64,000 nucleotides of DNA from Paenibacillus alkalitolerans (GCF_016482785.1 NZ_JAEMXM010000003.1:186001-250000), one strand, 5' to 3'; shown: positions 42,384 to 51,178, counted from the stretch's first letter. Numbers and translations are program-made. The notes: generated from the sequence alone by a model not told the origin.

Positions 42384-42842
42384 ATGAAGGTTCATTGGAC
42401 ACCTGTGCTCAATATGCCCTTTTCTGCGATTCATAATGTATTCAGCCACCAAGGCTTCAGACGGATTAGATTTAAGCAGCATTCTGCGTATCGCACGAGA
42501 TTTGAAGACGCTTCCACGAAAAAGTCGTATTGTTTCATGATTCCGGTTCAGGACGACGATGACAGCAATTGTTCAGTTCGTATTGCCGATGCATTTTTTC
42601 AACATTCGGGCTCGGTTCCCCGCGAGGTTGTTCATGCGGCGGAATCAATTTTAAGCGAAGTAAATGAGTATTTACAGGATGAGAAGGAGAAACAAGATCG
42701 TCAAAAGTTGGAGGAAACCCGACAAAACGGCGGCATGTCGCCGAATATGAAGGAGATGATCAGGTTAGGGAAAGAGATGGCGGCAATGAAAACCAATAAA
42801 GAGCTGCTGGAAGCCGGACAAATCCCCGACCCCACTCAGTAA
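42384..42842 (+). CDS. Hypothetical protein, soluble, charged C-terminal helix
   Basis: 152 residues. The N-terminal half looks globular (VHWTPVLNMPFSAIHNVFSH, then YCFMIPVQDDDDSNC); the C-terminal half is a charged, probably coiled-coil helix (EVNEYLQDEKEKQDRQKLEE). AAAGGAGG lies 11 bases before the ATG. Family not recognised. Stands alone, with no terminator seen before the next gene. Confidence 0.72.
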   Translation: MKVHWTPVLNMPFSAIHNVFSHQGFRRIRFKQHSAYRTRFEDASTKKSYCFMIPVQDDDDSNCSVRIADAFFQHSGSVPREVVHAAESILSEVNEYLQDEKEKQDRQKLEETRQNGGMSPNMKEMIRLGKEMAAMKTNKELLEAGQIPDPTQ

Positions 42843-43054
42843 TGTAGTACGTTGGGGAAACAAGAGTGCCTGGTAGTGTATGGCAGCATTGAAAGAACAT
42901 AAGGATCTGTACGGAAAAGAGCTTAGTCGGATGCCGCGGCGCGGATTCGGCTAAGTTCTTTTTGTTTTTTCCGCAAATTACCTCTAAAGGCCGCGCACAT
43001 ATCCGGGAATCATATTTTTTGTATGGATTAATTCATTCAAGGAGGATTCTCATT

Positions 43055-43795
43055 ATGCGGAAAGTGCTTTCTTTGGCCTGTGCGATTGGTTTAAGCGCGA
43101 CACTGTTTGCAGGCTGCGGAGTAAACAACGCCGCCGACGACACGACCAGGGCGAACAACGCCACACGCTTCGGTACAACCGTAGACCGGAACAATGTGGA
43201 TCGAGGAACCTTGATCGGACGAGGAGTTCCGACCCATGATTACGGTACAGACATGCTAGGCGGTCGAACCGGAACCGGTGCCGGGATGACGGGTTACGGA
43301 GCGACAGGGCTGAACGGCCGAGGCATGACAGGCACTGCGGGCAGAGCCGGAGGTTTCGGCATGACGGACATGCTCCAGGACGAGAACACGTTGGTGATCG
43401 GCAACATGGTGATTGTAGCCGCTAACCAACATCATGGAGCAAGAGGAACAAGAGGAGCAAATGGTACGGACGGAATCATGGGAGGTACCGCTGGAACGAA
43501 CGGAATCATGGGAGGAACGACTGGAACGGCTGGAATGACAGGTGCGGGAAGAACGGCGGGAACAACCGGTAACGGCGGGAACATGGGACAATATTTCGGC
43601 GCCGGCACCAATGTGTTACAAGTCACTGACCGAAAAGCGGTTAATGCGATGAAACGCGTCAAGGCAAGATTGAACAACACAAACGGCAAAATCACGAACG
43701 CCGATCAGATCTCATCCGATATTGAACTTATTCTCAAGCAGGCCAAACCGATGAACCGAGGCGCGAACGCCGGAAACAGAACGAACAACCGTTAG
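43055..43795 (+). CDS. Gly/Thr-rich lipoprotein with YhcN/YlaJ-like ends
   Basis: 246 residues from ATG 43055, after AAGGAGGA. Lipobox FAGC with Cys21. The middle is low-complexity with repeats of GIMGGTTGTAGM type, resembling a collagen-like spacer. The end (VLQVTDRKAVNAMKRVKARL, then QISSDIELILKQAK) and NTLVIGNMVIVAAN resemble YhcN/YlaJ sporulation lipoproteins with an enlarged linker. A role on the forespore or spore surface is inferred only from this resemblance. Followed by a clear terminator. Confidence 0.7.
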   Translation: MRKVLSLACAIGLSATLFAGCGVNNAADDTTRANNATRFGTTVDRNNVDRGTLIGRGVPTHDYGTDMLGGRTGTGAGMTGYGATGLNGRGMTGTAGRAGGFGMTDMLQDENTLVIGNMVIVAANQHHGARGTRGANGTDGIMGGTAGTNGIMGGTTGTAGMTGAGRTAGTTGNGGNMGQYFGAGTNVLQVTDRKAVNAMKRVKARLNNTNGKITNADQISSDIELILKQAKPMNRGANAGNRTNNR

Positions 43796-43807
43796 GAAAA
43801 CTTCGGA

Positions 43808-43846
43808 AAACTCCCTTGTTCCTGCACGGAACCGGGGAGTTTTTTC
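43808..43846 (+). terminator. Terminator after the Gly-rich lipoprotein gene
   Basis: AAAACTCCC pairs with GGGAGTTTT, with a nested GTTCC/GGAAC stem, then TTTTT. Confidence 0.88.
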
Positions 43847-43932
43847 GTAACATTGCTGTTAAAGGTAAAATACCCTCCGTCCGGCGAATACTTTAATATA
43901 GGCATTCATTGAGCGGGAGGGGACATTTTATC

Positions 43933-45432
43933 GTGAAATTAAAAGAAATCGTCGAGCTTCTTACGATCGCGGAAGTGAGCGGGGATTTAGACGCAGACAT
44001 AACGGGCATAAAAATGCATTCCCAGCAAGTAGAACCCGGCGATTTATTTGTTTGTGTGCCCGGGATAGCCGGATTTCAGGAAGACCGGCACCGTTTTGCC
44101 GAAGACGCCGTCAAGGCAGGGGCGGCTGCCGTTGTCGTGGAGCGAGACCTCAACCTGGCGATACCTACGGTTAGGGTACCGGATGCCCGGTACGCGATGG
44201 GCGTGATTTGTTGTCACTTCTACGGTTATCCTAGTCATGAGTTAAAGCTGATTGGCGTTACAGGAACGAATGGGAAGACCACAACATGCCATATGATTGA
44301 ATCGATTATGGCGGAAGCGGGATTTCGAACCGGATTAATGGGCAACATCGGTACAAAGATCGGTTCGAAATTGATGGAAACGGATATCAATACCCAAGAA
44401 CCTCCCGTCCTGCAGGCCAATCTTAAGAAAATGCGAGAAGCCTCCACGGATTACTGCGTGATGGAAGTGACTTCGCAAGGTCTGCACATGGGACGCGTTC
44501 TAGGCTGCGAGTTTCGCACCGCAATCTTTACGAACGTAACGCAAGATCACTTGGACTATCATCGGACAATGGAAAATTATATTGCGGCTAAAGGGTTATT
44601 GTTCTCGAGGATGGGAAACGCGTTTTCCCCACATCCGTCGAAACGTAAATTTGCGGTGTTAAACGCCGACGATGAGGCTTCCGGCGTCTTCCGCAAAGTA
44701 ACGGCTGCGCAGGTTCTTACTTACGGAATTGTCAATAAAGCGGACGTAACGGCGAAGGATATAAAGTTGAACGCTCATGGAACCGAATATACTTTGATTT
44801 CCTTCGCGGGAACCGCATCGATCAAGCTGAGGATGGTAGGCACTTTCAATGTGTACAACTCGCTTGCTGCGATCACCGCTGCATTGGCCGAACAAGTTCC
44901 CGTTCACGCGATTCAACAAGGACTGGCGAAGCTGAAAAGCGTGCCCGGCCGAATGGAAATCGTTGACGAAGGCCAGGACTTTGTTGTGCTTGTTGATTAC
45001 GCCCATACGCCGGACGGGTTGGATAAAGCTCTGTCTGCCGTCCGGGAATTTGCCAAGGGAAGGGTAATTACTGTTTTTGGCTGCGGCGGAAACAGAGACC
45101 GGGCAAAGCGCCCCATTATGGGCAATCTCTCCGCGAAATACAGCGACTTTGTTATTGTTACATCCGATAATCCCAGATCGGAAAACCCGGCTCAAATTAT
45201 GGAGGATATTGAAGGCGGGTTCAAGGAGCAGGGGATTACGAAAACCGCGTATGAACTGATTGAAGACCGTCGGCAAGCGATAACAAGAGCCATTGAAATC
45301 GCTCAATCCGGCGATGTTGTGCTTATTGCGGGAAAGGGTCATGAGACATATCAGATTTTGAAGGACGGAACTATTCACTTTGACGATCGGGAAGAAGCGC
45401 AAGTAGCGATCCGTCAAAGGTTGTCCCGGTAG
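43933..45432 (+). CDS. murE: MurE-type UDP-MurNAc-tripeptide ligase, meso-DAP motif
   Basis: Adds the third amino acid to UDP-MurNAc-L-Ala-D-Glu in peptidoglycan synthesis. 499 residues from GTG 43933, ten bases after GGGAGGGG. ATP loop GTNGKTTT at 111-118, carbamylated Lys expected at K220 (IAAKGLLF), and D412-NPRSEN, the motif selecting meso-diaminopimelate. No other cell-wall genes are near, so it is probably a second MurE outside the division cluster, perhaps for sporulation or a variant substrate. Own terminator. Confidence 0.9.
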   Translation: MKLKEIVELLTIAEVSGDLDADITGIKMHSQQVEPGDLFVCVPGIAGFQEDRHRFAEDAVKAGAAAVVVERDLNLAIPTVRVPDARYAMGVICCHFYGYPSHELKLIGVTGTNGKTTTCHMIESIMAEAGFRTGLMGNIGTKIGSKLMETDINTQEPPVLQANLKKMREASTDYCVMEVTSQGLHMGRVLGCEFRTAIFTNVTQDHLDYHRTMENYIAAKGLLFSRMGNAFSPHPSKRKFAVLNADDEASGVFRKVTAAQVLTYGIVNKADVTAKDIKLNAHGTEYTLISFAGTASIKLRMVGTFNVYNSLAAITAALAEQVPVHAIQQGLAKLKSVPGRMEIVDEGQDFVVLVDYAHTPDGLDKALSAVREFAKGRVITVFGCGGNRDRAKRPIMGNLSAKYSDFVIVTSDNPRSENPAQIMEDIEGGFKEQGITKTAYELIEDRRQAITRAIEIAQSGDVVLIAGKGHETYQILKDGTIHFDDREEAQVAIRQRLSR

Positions 45433-45440
45433 AAATTATC

Positions 45441-45472
45441 GGGCAGGCGAGCATTGAGCCTGCTCTTTTTTC
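45441..45472 (+). terminator. Terminator of murE-like gene
   Basis: GCAGGC pairs with GCCTGC around nine bases, then CTCTTTTTT. Confidence 0.8.
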
Positions 45473-45574
45473 AATAATCGATGCTGCCTTAAGGACAACA
45501 TCGTATAAAGCATCAGCCGATGATTCAAAGTATACTAACATTAGCTACATTGGTTCGCTTTTTGGAGGGATATC

Positions 45575-46363
45575 GTGGAACCTTTTCAAAATAATCAAAC
45601 CGCATGGAATACCGGAGCTTACGAGGCGTGGATACAACGTTTCGGCACTCCGCATGAAGCTGTGAAGAAGATCAAGGAAGCCCCCGCAAAAAGACTCGGT
45701 CAAGCATATGAGTACATGGGGGACGTCCAAGGCAAAAAAATTATAAATCTGCTCGGTTCAAACGGCAATAAAGCGGTCGCGTTAGCGTTGCTGGGCGCCG
45801 ATGTCACGGTCGCCGATTTTTCTTATGAGAATGAAAGGTATGCGAATGAACTGGCTGATGAAGCCGGGGTCGAGATTCGGTATATTGTTTCTGACGTCTT
45901 ACAGCTGCCTCGGGAGAATGTGACCGGCGATTACGATATTGTTTATATGGAGTTTGGCATCCTGCACTATTTTTTGGACCTGGGACCGTTATTTAAAGTA
46001 GTAAACGATCTTCTTCGCAAGGGAGGATCATTGATTCTTCAAGATTTTCACCCCGTGTCCACAAAATTGATTTCGTCAAGAGGCACTACCGCAAAGATCA
46101 GAAAACATAAAGTTACCGGCGATTATTTCGATTCGTCGCTTGTGGAAAAGGATATTTCGTTCTCCAAATTTACGTCCGATGAAAGCAACGACGATACCGC
46201 GCAAAAAGTCATGTTGAGAAATTGGACGCTTGGCGAAATCGTCACTGCCGTTGCGAGTCAAGGTTTATACATAAAAAAATTGGACGAGCACCCGAATCTG
46301 TCCTCGGAAGTATTCGATAAAGGCATACCCAAAGCGTTCACAATAGTAGCGGAAAAGTTGTAG
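45575..46363 (+). CDS. Class I SAM-dependent methyltransferase
   Basis: 262 residues. A Rossmann-type SAM site is recognisable at KKIINLLGSNGNKAVALALL and ADVTVADFSYENERYA, followed by YDIVYMEFGILHYFLDL (motif II) and GGSLILQDFHPV. GTG start after TTGGAGGG. The substrate is unknown. The quinone-reductase-like gene starts 15 bases downstream, so they probably share a transcript. Confidence 0.85.
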   Translation: MEPFQNNQTAWNTGAYEAWIQRFGTPHEAVKKIKEAPAKRLGQAYEYMGDVQGKKIINLLGSNGNKAVALALLGADVTVADFSYENERYANELADEAGVEIRYIVSDVLQLPRENVTGDYDIVYMEFGILHYFLDLGPLFKVVNDLLRKGGSLILQDFHPVSTKLISSRGTTAKIRKHKVTGDYFDSSLVEKDISFSKFTSDESNDDTAQKVMLRNWTLGEIVTAVASQGLYIKKLDEHPNLSSEVFDKGIPKAFTIVAEKL

Positions 46364-46378
46364 GGGGGAGGAATCCGG

Positions 46379-47359
46379 GTGAAAGCAATTATTGTTACCG
46401 CATTCGGCGGTCCGGAGACAATGAAATACACCGACGTTGAAGTACCTCGGATTACATCAAACCAGGTGTTGATTCGCGTGGTTTCGACCAGCGTCAATTT
46501 TGCGGATATTAAAGCGAGATACGGCAAAAAAGATTCCGGAACGCTGCCGTTCGTTCCCGGTTTGGATGCGGCGGGCATCGTGGAAAGTGTGGGAAGCGAC
46601 GTGCGGCATTTGAAGGCCGGACAACGCGTAATCGCTTTTCCGAAAGCCGGTTCGTATTCCGAATTTGTTGCCGCCGATGAAAAATTGACTTTCGCGCTTC
46701 CGGACGGCATTGATTTCGATACTGCGGCTGCGTGCCCCGTCGTTTCTTTCTTATCCTATAAACTTCTTGCAGATATAGCCCGGCTGGAGCAAGGCGAAAC
46801 GGTGCTCGTTCATGCGGCGGCAGGCGGCGTCGGAACTACACTGATCCAATTGGCAAAAATATTAGGTGCCGGTACGGTCATCGGAACGGTGGGAAGCGAG
46901 AGCAAAGTCGCCATGGCTGTCGAAGCGGGAGCGGATCATGTGATCTGTTATGAAAAGGATGACTTCGCAGCAAAAGTAAACGATATAACAAACGGAGAAG
47001 GCGCAAATGTGATCCTCGATTCCATCTCCGGATGGCTATCCGAGAAAAGTGTGCATTGCCTTGCTCCTTACGGACGTTTGGTGCATTTCGGGAATTCGAG
47101 CGGACAGGCGGGAACATTCAGGACGCAAGATTTGCATGCCAGCTGCCGCTCCGTACTTGGCTTCAGCTTAGGAACGACCAGGAGCAAACGCCCGGGCATG
47201 CTGCGCGATACGGCTGAGAAGGTGCTGCCATATTTGGCCGACGGAAGCTTAAAAATCAAAATCGGCGGCCGCTTTCCATTGAAGGACGCTGCAGATGCCC
47301 ACGAATGGGTCGAAAGCAGACGAAGCACTGGGAAAGTTTTGCTGGATGTTTGGAAGTAA
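46379..47359 (+). CDS. Zinc-free MDR-type NADPH:quinone oxidoreductase
   Basis: 326 residues with GroES-like N-terminal domain and Rossmann domain (HAAAGGVGTTLIQLAKILGA). PFVPGLDAAGIVESVGSDV and the lack of catalytic zinc Cys/His fit the quinone reductase branch of the medium-chain dehydrogenases. GTG start after GGGGGAGG. Likely co-transcribed with the methyltransferase gene. Natural substrate not readable. Confidence 0.88.
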   Translation: MKAIIVTAFGGPETMKYTDVEVPRITSNQVLIRVVSTSVNFADIKARYGKKDSGTLPFVPGLDAAGIVESVGSDVRHLKAGQRVIAFPKAGSYSEFVAADEKLTFALPDGIDFDTAAACPVVSFLSYKLLADIARLEQGETVLVHAAAGGVGTTLIQLAKILGAGTVIGTVGSESKVAMAVEAGADHVICYEKDDFAAKVNDITNGEGANVILDSISGWLSEKSVHCLAPYGRLVHFGNSSGQAGTFRTQDLHASCRSVLGFSLGTTRSKRPGMLRDTAEKVLPYLADGSLKIKIGGRFPLKDAADAHEWVESRRSTGKVLLDVWK

Positions 47360-47482
47360 CAGAAGATGCAAATCGTGCGGTTGAGCAGCCGACGGACGGC
47401 AGGATGCCGGATTTGGCCGTCATTGGGATGTCGAGTGACGGTCAATAACGCCGATCTTAACGCACGGACTTAATTATTGGAA

Positions 47483-48601
47483 TTAAGTCTCTTCCGGTGA
47501 ATGAAGGCGGACGCGAAGGTCCGGATAATTGACGGCTAATTCGGAAATACGTTGCTGCAGCGTGTTGATGTCGAACGATTTCGTAAATATGTCGCGATCC
47601 GGCTCGAACGTAATGCTCGTTCCGGTTTCATCGGTGACGCCCACTGTGAGCAAATCCGTCTGCGGAACGCCGTACTTGTAATCTTGACGGTAGACGCGGC
47701 CGTCGCGTCTAACTTCGACGCTCAACCGGAAGCTTAACGCGTTGACGACCGGCACGCTGATCCCCTTCTCCGAGCCGGGCGCCGAATATGACGCGCTGAG
47801 CCGGTATTGCTGCATGTCAGTCAATACGGTTTCAACTTTAGTCTTCCGCGATTGAGGCAGGGTGCTTACGGGAATGCCCCGGCCGTTATCGGACACCGTG
47901 ATGCTGCCGTCTTGATGGAGAAACAAATTGACCTCGCTGCAGTAACCCGCGCGATGCTCCAATATCGAGTTTTCGAGTATGGACCAAAGCAGCAGATGCG
48001 GGTCGTAGCCGTCGGGAGCGGGCGATCCCAAATAGACGCCGGCATTATTTCTCGCATCGGCCATATCGATATAGTTGCTCGCATCGAGCAGGTCCGAAGA
48101 GGCGGCAAGCAGCAGCAGCAGCGGAAGAGACCGGTGGCCGGGAACGGAGTACTTGCCCCCGCGTTCCTCCTGCCTGAGCAAATCCGCCCCCAGCAGCGCT
48201 TTGATGTGATGATACAGCTGCCCTGTCGTACCCATGTTAAGCCGCTCGACCAACTCCGCACCCGTGAGAGGTTCTTTCAATACGGTCCGCAGTATGTCCA
48301 AACGCTGTTTATGCCCAAGCGCCGCCAATATTTTTGCCGCTTTATCCCCATCCAAATCCAATAAACGGCTTACGTTCCGTTCCTGATGTCCCCACCGGTA
48401 TTTGAAATTATGGTTGCGGTAATAGCCGGAGTAGAAAATTTCTCCTTCTTCTTCATCGTCAGCTTGCTCCATGCCTCCGGTTTCGATACGATGTTGTAAA
48501 GCTGCAGGTCTGTCAAACTGCCGGCGAACAAGCTCTTGAAGCTGCTCCATCTGCTGCTTCAAAGCGTCGAGCTCGGCGCCGAAATCGCGAGTAGAAGTCA
48601 T
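47483..48601 (-). CDS. ArsR-type winged helix fused to GyrB-like GHKL ATPase domain
   Basis: 372 residues from ATG 48601 (AGAGGTGG nine bases upstream). A coiled N-terminal stretch is followed by a winged helix (~80-155: KILAALGHKQRLDILRTVL, GTTGQLYHHIKALLGADLL). Residues ~165-370 align with the gyrase B ATPase domain: LLWSILENSILEHRAGYC, SDNGRGIPVS (D238), KGISVPVVNALS, and GVPQTDLL...GTSITFEPDRDIF. At the GyrB general-base Glu position there is Ser207; the Mg-binding Asn211 is kept. It therefore may bind ATP without hydrolysing it. No toprim, transducer or kinase partner is present. Likely a nucleotide-responsive transcription factor; target unknown beyond a dyad at its own promoter. Confidence 0.85.
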   Translation of the reverse strand: MTSTRDFGAELDALKQQMEQLQELVRRQFDRPAALQHRIETGGMEQADDEEEGEIFYSGYYRNHNFKYRWGHQERNVSRLLDLDGDKAAKILAALGHKQRLDILRTVLKEPLTGAELVERLNMGTTGQLYHHIKALLGADLLRQEERGGKYSVPGHRSLPLLLLLAASSDLLDASNYIDMADARNNAGVYLGSPAPDGYDPHLLLWSILENSILEHRAGYCSEVNLFLHQDGSITVSDNGRGIPVSTLPQSRKTKVETVLTDMQQYRLSASYSAPGSEKGISVPVVNALSFRLSVEVRRDGRVYRQDYKYGVPQTDLLTVGVTDETGTSITFEPDRDIFTKSFDINTLQQRISELAVNYPDLRVRLHSPEET

Positions 48602-48632
48602 AAGATACAACCACCTCTATTTAATAATTACG

Positions 48633-48654
48633 TAAATACGTCGTTACGTATTTA
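48633..48654. promoter_or_regulatory. Perfect 9-4-9 palindrome, likely operator of the ArsR-GHKL gene
   Basis: TAAATACGT-CGTT-ACGTATTTA lies 32-53 bases upstream of the start, with a second TACGTA overlapping on the gene-proximal side. A symmetric site in this position fits dimeric winged-helix autoregulation. Confidence 0.7.
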
Positions 48655-48679
48655 AGTAAATACTACCATTCGATATATC

Positions 48680-48751
48680 CTTTGTAAAGAGCCGGAACAT
48701 ACGGGCGGACCCGGTTTGGGGCTCGCCATTACGAAGCCGTTGGCGAAATAA
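48680..48751 (+). pseudogene. Remnant of a histidine-kinase ATPase C-terminus
   Basis: A 23-codon open stretch reads LCKEPEHTGGPGLGLAITKP then LAK and stop. TGG-GLGLAITK is the G2 box that ends HATPase domains of sensor kinases. No start or remaining kinase sequence is found upstream, where the divergent ArsR-GHKL promoter lies. Probably a decayed 3' end left by a deletion. Confidence 0.5.
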
Positions 48752-48777
48752 AAATCGAGGAATGGGGATAGGCTGCT

Positions 48778-49074
48778 ATGGTTCTGGAAGCTGTAATGCT
48801 GCAAGTGAAACAGGGCATGGAGCAACAATTTGAAGATGCTTTCCGCGAAGCGTCTACAATCGTCTCATCGATGGAAGGCTATATAAGCCATGAATTGCAC
48901 CGCTGCATGGAAGTGAAGGGAAAGTACCTGCTGCTGGTGCATTGGGAAACCCTTGAGCACCATACCGTCGGTTTCAGACAATCGCCGGAGTATCAAGAGT
49001 GGAAAAAGCTGCTGCATCACTTTTACGACCCGTTTCCTACTGTAGAGCATTTCGAGAAGGTAGACCTTTCCTGA
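48778..49074 (+). CDS. Antibiotic biosynthesis monooxygenase (ABM) domain protein
   Basis: 98-residue ferredoxin-like-fold ABM protein, starting MVLEAVMLQVKQGMEQQFED, with the family pattern GYISHELHRCMEVKGKYLLLVHWETLE. Proteins of this type are small dimeric monooxygenases or haem-degrading-like enzymes, many of unknown substrate. GGGGATAGG precedes the ATG. Monocistronic by spacing. Confidence 0.87.
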   Translation: MVLEAVMLQVKQGMEQQFEDAFREASTIVSSMEGYISHELHRCMEVKGKYLLLVHWETLEHHTVGFRQSPEYQEWKKLLHHFYDPFPTVEHFEKVDLS

Positions 49075-49162
49075 ACATTGTTACCTTCAAAAACTGGGTG
49101 GAGTTGAACTGACGACATGTCTCCATTCTTAGGCCCCATTAAGGATTGAAAGGAGTAGTTAT

Positions 49163-49684
49163 ATGAATTTTAATATGAAAGAAGCTATTGAGATTTTGGA
49201 ACGCACACCACAAGCTTTGGAGTTTCTTCTAACTGGTATATCTGATGTATGGTTGCATGGCAATGAAGGCGAAGGAACCTGGAATGTCTCTGAAGTAATT
49301 GAGCACCTCATTGAATTAGAGGAAGATACCTGGATACCAAGGTTAGAATTTATTGTGCAAGAAGGTGAAAGTAAACCATTTCCTTCATTTGACCGTTATT
49401 CTCATTTAAATGAAAGTTCATCGATTGAACAAAAGTTGCTTGAATTTAAATCAATTAGAACACAAAATATAACCAAACTTAAGGCTCATATTGAATCTGA
49501 ATTGAACCTTGAACTGACGGGTTTACACCCGAGATTAGGTGTAGTAAAGCTAAGAGAATTACTTTCTACCTGGGTCGTTCATGATTTGACGCACATTGCT
49601 CAAATCGTACGGATAATGGCCAAGAGATACAGGGCGGACGTTGGGCCTTGGATAGAATATTTAGGTGTATTGAAAAGTAAGTAA
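49163..49684 (+). CDS. DinB-family protein of AT-rich composition
   Basis: 173-residue four-helix DinB_2-like protein. Metal-site candidates are H in [14 protein letters not shown] and the pair in [14 protein letters not shown]. Codon use is clearly more AT-rich than that of the neighbours, suggesting recent acquisition. GAAAGGAG lies upstream. Function unknown; possibly thiol transfer, as for other DinB-like proteins. Confidence 0.82.
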   Translation: MNFNMKEAIEILERTPQALEFLLTGISDVWLHGNEGEGTWNVSEVIEHLIELEEDTWIPRLEFIVQEGESKPFPSFDRYSHLNESSSIEQKLLEFKSIRTQNITKLKAHIESELNLELTGLHPRLGVVKLRELLSTWVVHDLTHIAQIVRIMAKRYRADVGPWIEYLGVLKSK

Positions 49685-49763
49685 GTCGCCAAGGACGATC
49701 TTCCTGCCGGTATTATTGACAACCCTATGTGTTCCGCCGATAATATGGGTATACTCGTCGGGG

Positions 49764-49816
49764 AAGCACCCTTACAAAGTTTGCGCGCTTTGCGTTGTCT
49801 TTGTCGGGTGCTTTTT
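49764..49816 (+). terminator. Terminator after the second DinB-like gene
   Basis: AAGCACCC pairs with GGGTGCTT, with a nested ACAAAG/CTTTGT stem, then TTTTT. Confidence 0.85.
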
Positions 49817-49854
49817 ATGGTGAATAACAATATAACGGAAGGATGTAGAAATGT

Positions 49855-50601
49855 ATGAACTTCGGAAGAAGCGGCAACCCTGCATTAAATGAAAACACGT
49901 TCGAGCGGTACCACGGCACGAGTCATGCGCAAGGCATGACGCTTGAGGGAACGGTAAACAAGACCATTATCGCCTTTATCATATTGGTCGCAGCCGCGCT
50001 GTACACTTGGAACATGCATTTCGACGGTCAGAACACGATGCCATATATGTTCGGCGGCTTGGCCGGGGCGGCGGTGCTCGGTTTGATCACAGCCTTCGTT
50101 CCGCGAATCGCTCCGTTCACCGTGCCTATATATGCTTTGCTTGAAGGCATGTTTGTCGGCGCATTGTCGGCGACGTACGAAGCGAACTTTTCGGGCATCA
50201 CGCTCCAGGCGGTGCTGTTGACTTTCGGCGTATTTCTTGCGCTGCTGTTGGCATATAAGACAAGGGTCATCAAGGTGACGGAAAACTTCAAGCTGGGCGT
50301 ATTTGCCGCAACGGCGGGCGTTGCCATCGTTTATCTCGTCAATATCGTCTTGAATTTATTTTTCGGCATGAGCGTGCCTTATTTGCATGATACGGGTTGG
50401 ATCGGCATCGGAATATCGCTCGTCATCGTCGCGATCGCGGCGTTGAACCTGGTTCTCGATTTCGACTTCATAGAGAACGGCTCCCGCTACGGCGCTCCGA
50501 AATACATGGAATGGTACGGTGCATTCGGTCTCATGGTCACATTAGTATGGCTGTATATCGAAATTTTGCGTCTGCTTGCCAAGCTCCGCAGCCGCGACTG
50601 A
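49855..50601 (+). CDS. Bax inhibitor-1/YccA-family membrane protein
   Basis: 248 residues with seven hydrophobic helices. The N-terminus (GNPALNENTFERY) and the late DFDFIENGSRYGAPKYMEWY stretch belong to the BaxI_1 type of the BI-1/YccA superfamily. Some bacterial relatives (YetJ) are pH-sensitive calcium leak channels; here the role is unknown. AT-rich spacer and terminator upstream; GAAGGA ribosome site. Confidence 0.9.
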   Translation: MNFGRSGNPALNENTFERYHGTSHAQGMTLEGTVNKTIIAFIILVAAALYTWNMHFDGQNTMPYMFGGLAGAAVLGLITAFVPRIAPFTVPIYALLEGMFVGALSATYEANFSGITLQAVLLTFGVFLALLLAYKTRVIKVTENFKLGVFAATAGVAIVYLVNIVLNLFFGMSVPYLHDTGWIGIGISLVIVAIAALNLVLDFDFIENGSRYGAPKYMEWYGAFGLMVTLVWLYIEILRLLAKLRSRD

Positions 50602-50740
50602 TTGAACACTTATTTGGAAGGGTTGTTTCATTAACTTCATTTACCATTCGCCCAATTGCGCGATTGCGAAGTCAGCCATAGCCGACGGGGCATACGATGA
50701 TTCCGTAGAACCTTATCAAACTTGAAAAGAGGTGTACGGA

Positions 50741-51073
50741 ATGGAATTAATTGCCCCGGTCAGCACACAAAAATGCGCGCCGTATATTGGAAAACCGGTG
50801 TGCGCCGTGCTGCATGACGGTTCGCATGTTTTCGGATACCTGCAGCGTGTCGACGGCGGGAAGCTGATCTTATCCGGCAGCGCTTTAGGCGAAGGGACTG
50901 TTTCGGTAAGCAAGGCAAAGGCCAAGAAGCAGTTGAAGCAAAAAATGGACAAAGCGCAAACGAATTTCTACAGTCCATATTTCTACCCGCCCTATTTTTC
51001 CCCCGGATTATTCGCATTGGACTTGGCGCTTATTGCGCTGCTGTTCACCGTTCCTTTCTTCTTTTTCTGGTAA
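50741..51073 (+). CDS. Hypothetical protein with C-terminal membrane helix
   Basis: 110 residues from ATG 50741, eight bases after AAGAGGTG. The first half (PYIGKPVCAVLHDGSHVFGY, LQRVDGGKLILSG) looks like a small SH3/Sm-like beta barrel. A Lys-rich linker, a Tyr/Pro-rich stretch (FYSPYFYPPYFSPG) and a C-terminal hydrophobic helix ending FFFFW follow. Probably anchored by its tail. Family not recognised; similar layouts occur in sporulation-related small proteins, but nothing proves that. Confidence 0.68.
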   Translation: MELIAPVSTQKCAPYIGKPVCAVLHDGSHVFGYLQRVDGGKLILSGSALGEGTVSVSKAKAKKQLKQKMDKAQTNFYSPYFYPPYFSPGLFALDLALIALLFTVPFFFFW

Positions 51074-51102
51074 GGCAACGAATGCCGGATAAACTGTTTC
51101 GC

Positions 51103-51144
51103 AGCCGCTTAGGACGGATGATGCGGGCCGTCACAAGCGGCTTT
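51103..51144 (+). terminator. GC-rich hairpin, terminator-like
   Basis: AGCCGCTT pairs with AAGCGGCT with nested GACGG/CCGTC. Only TTT follows, so termination may be partial. Confidence 0.5.
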
Positions 51145-51178
51145 AACGCGTTTATGGTTATAGGGTGTGGGACTATGC

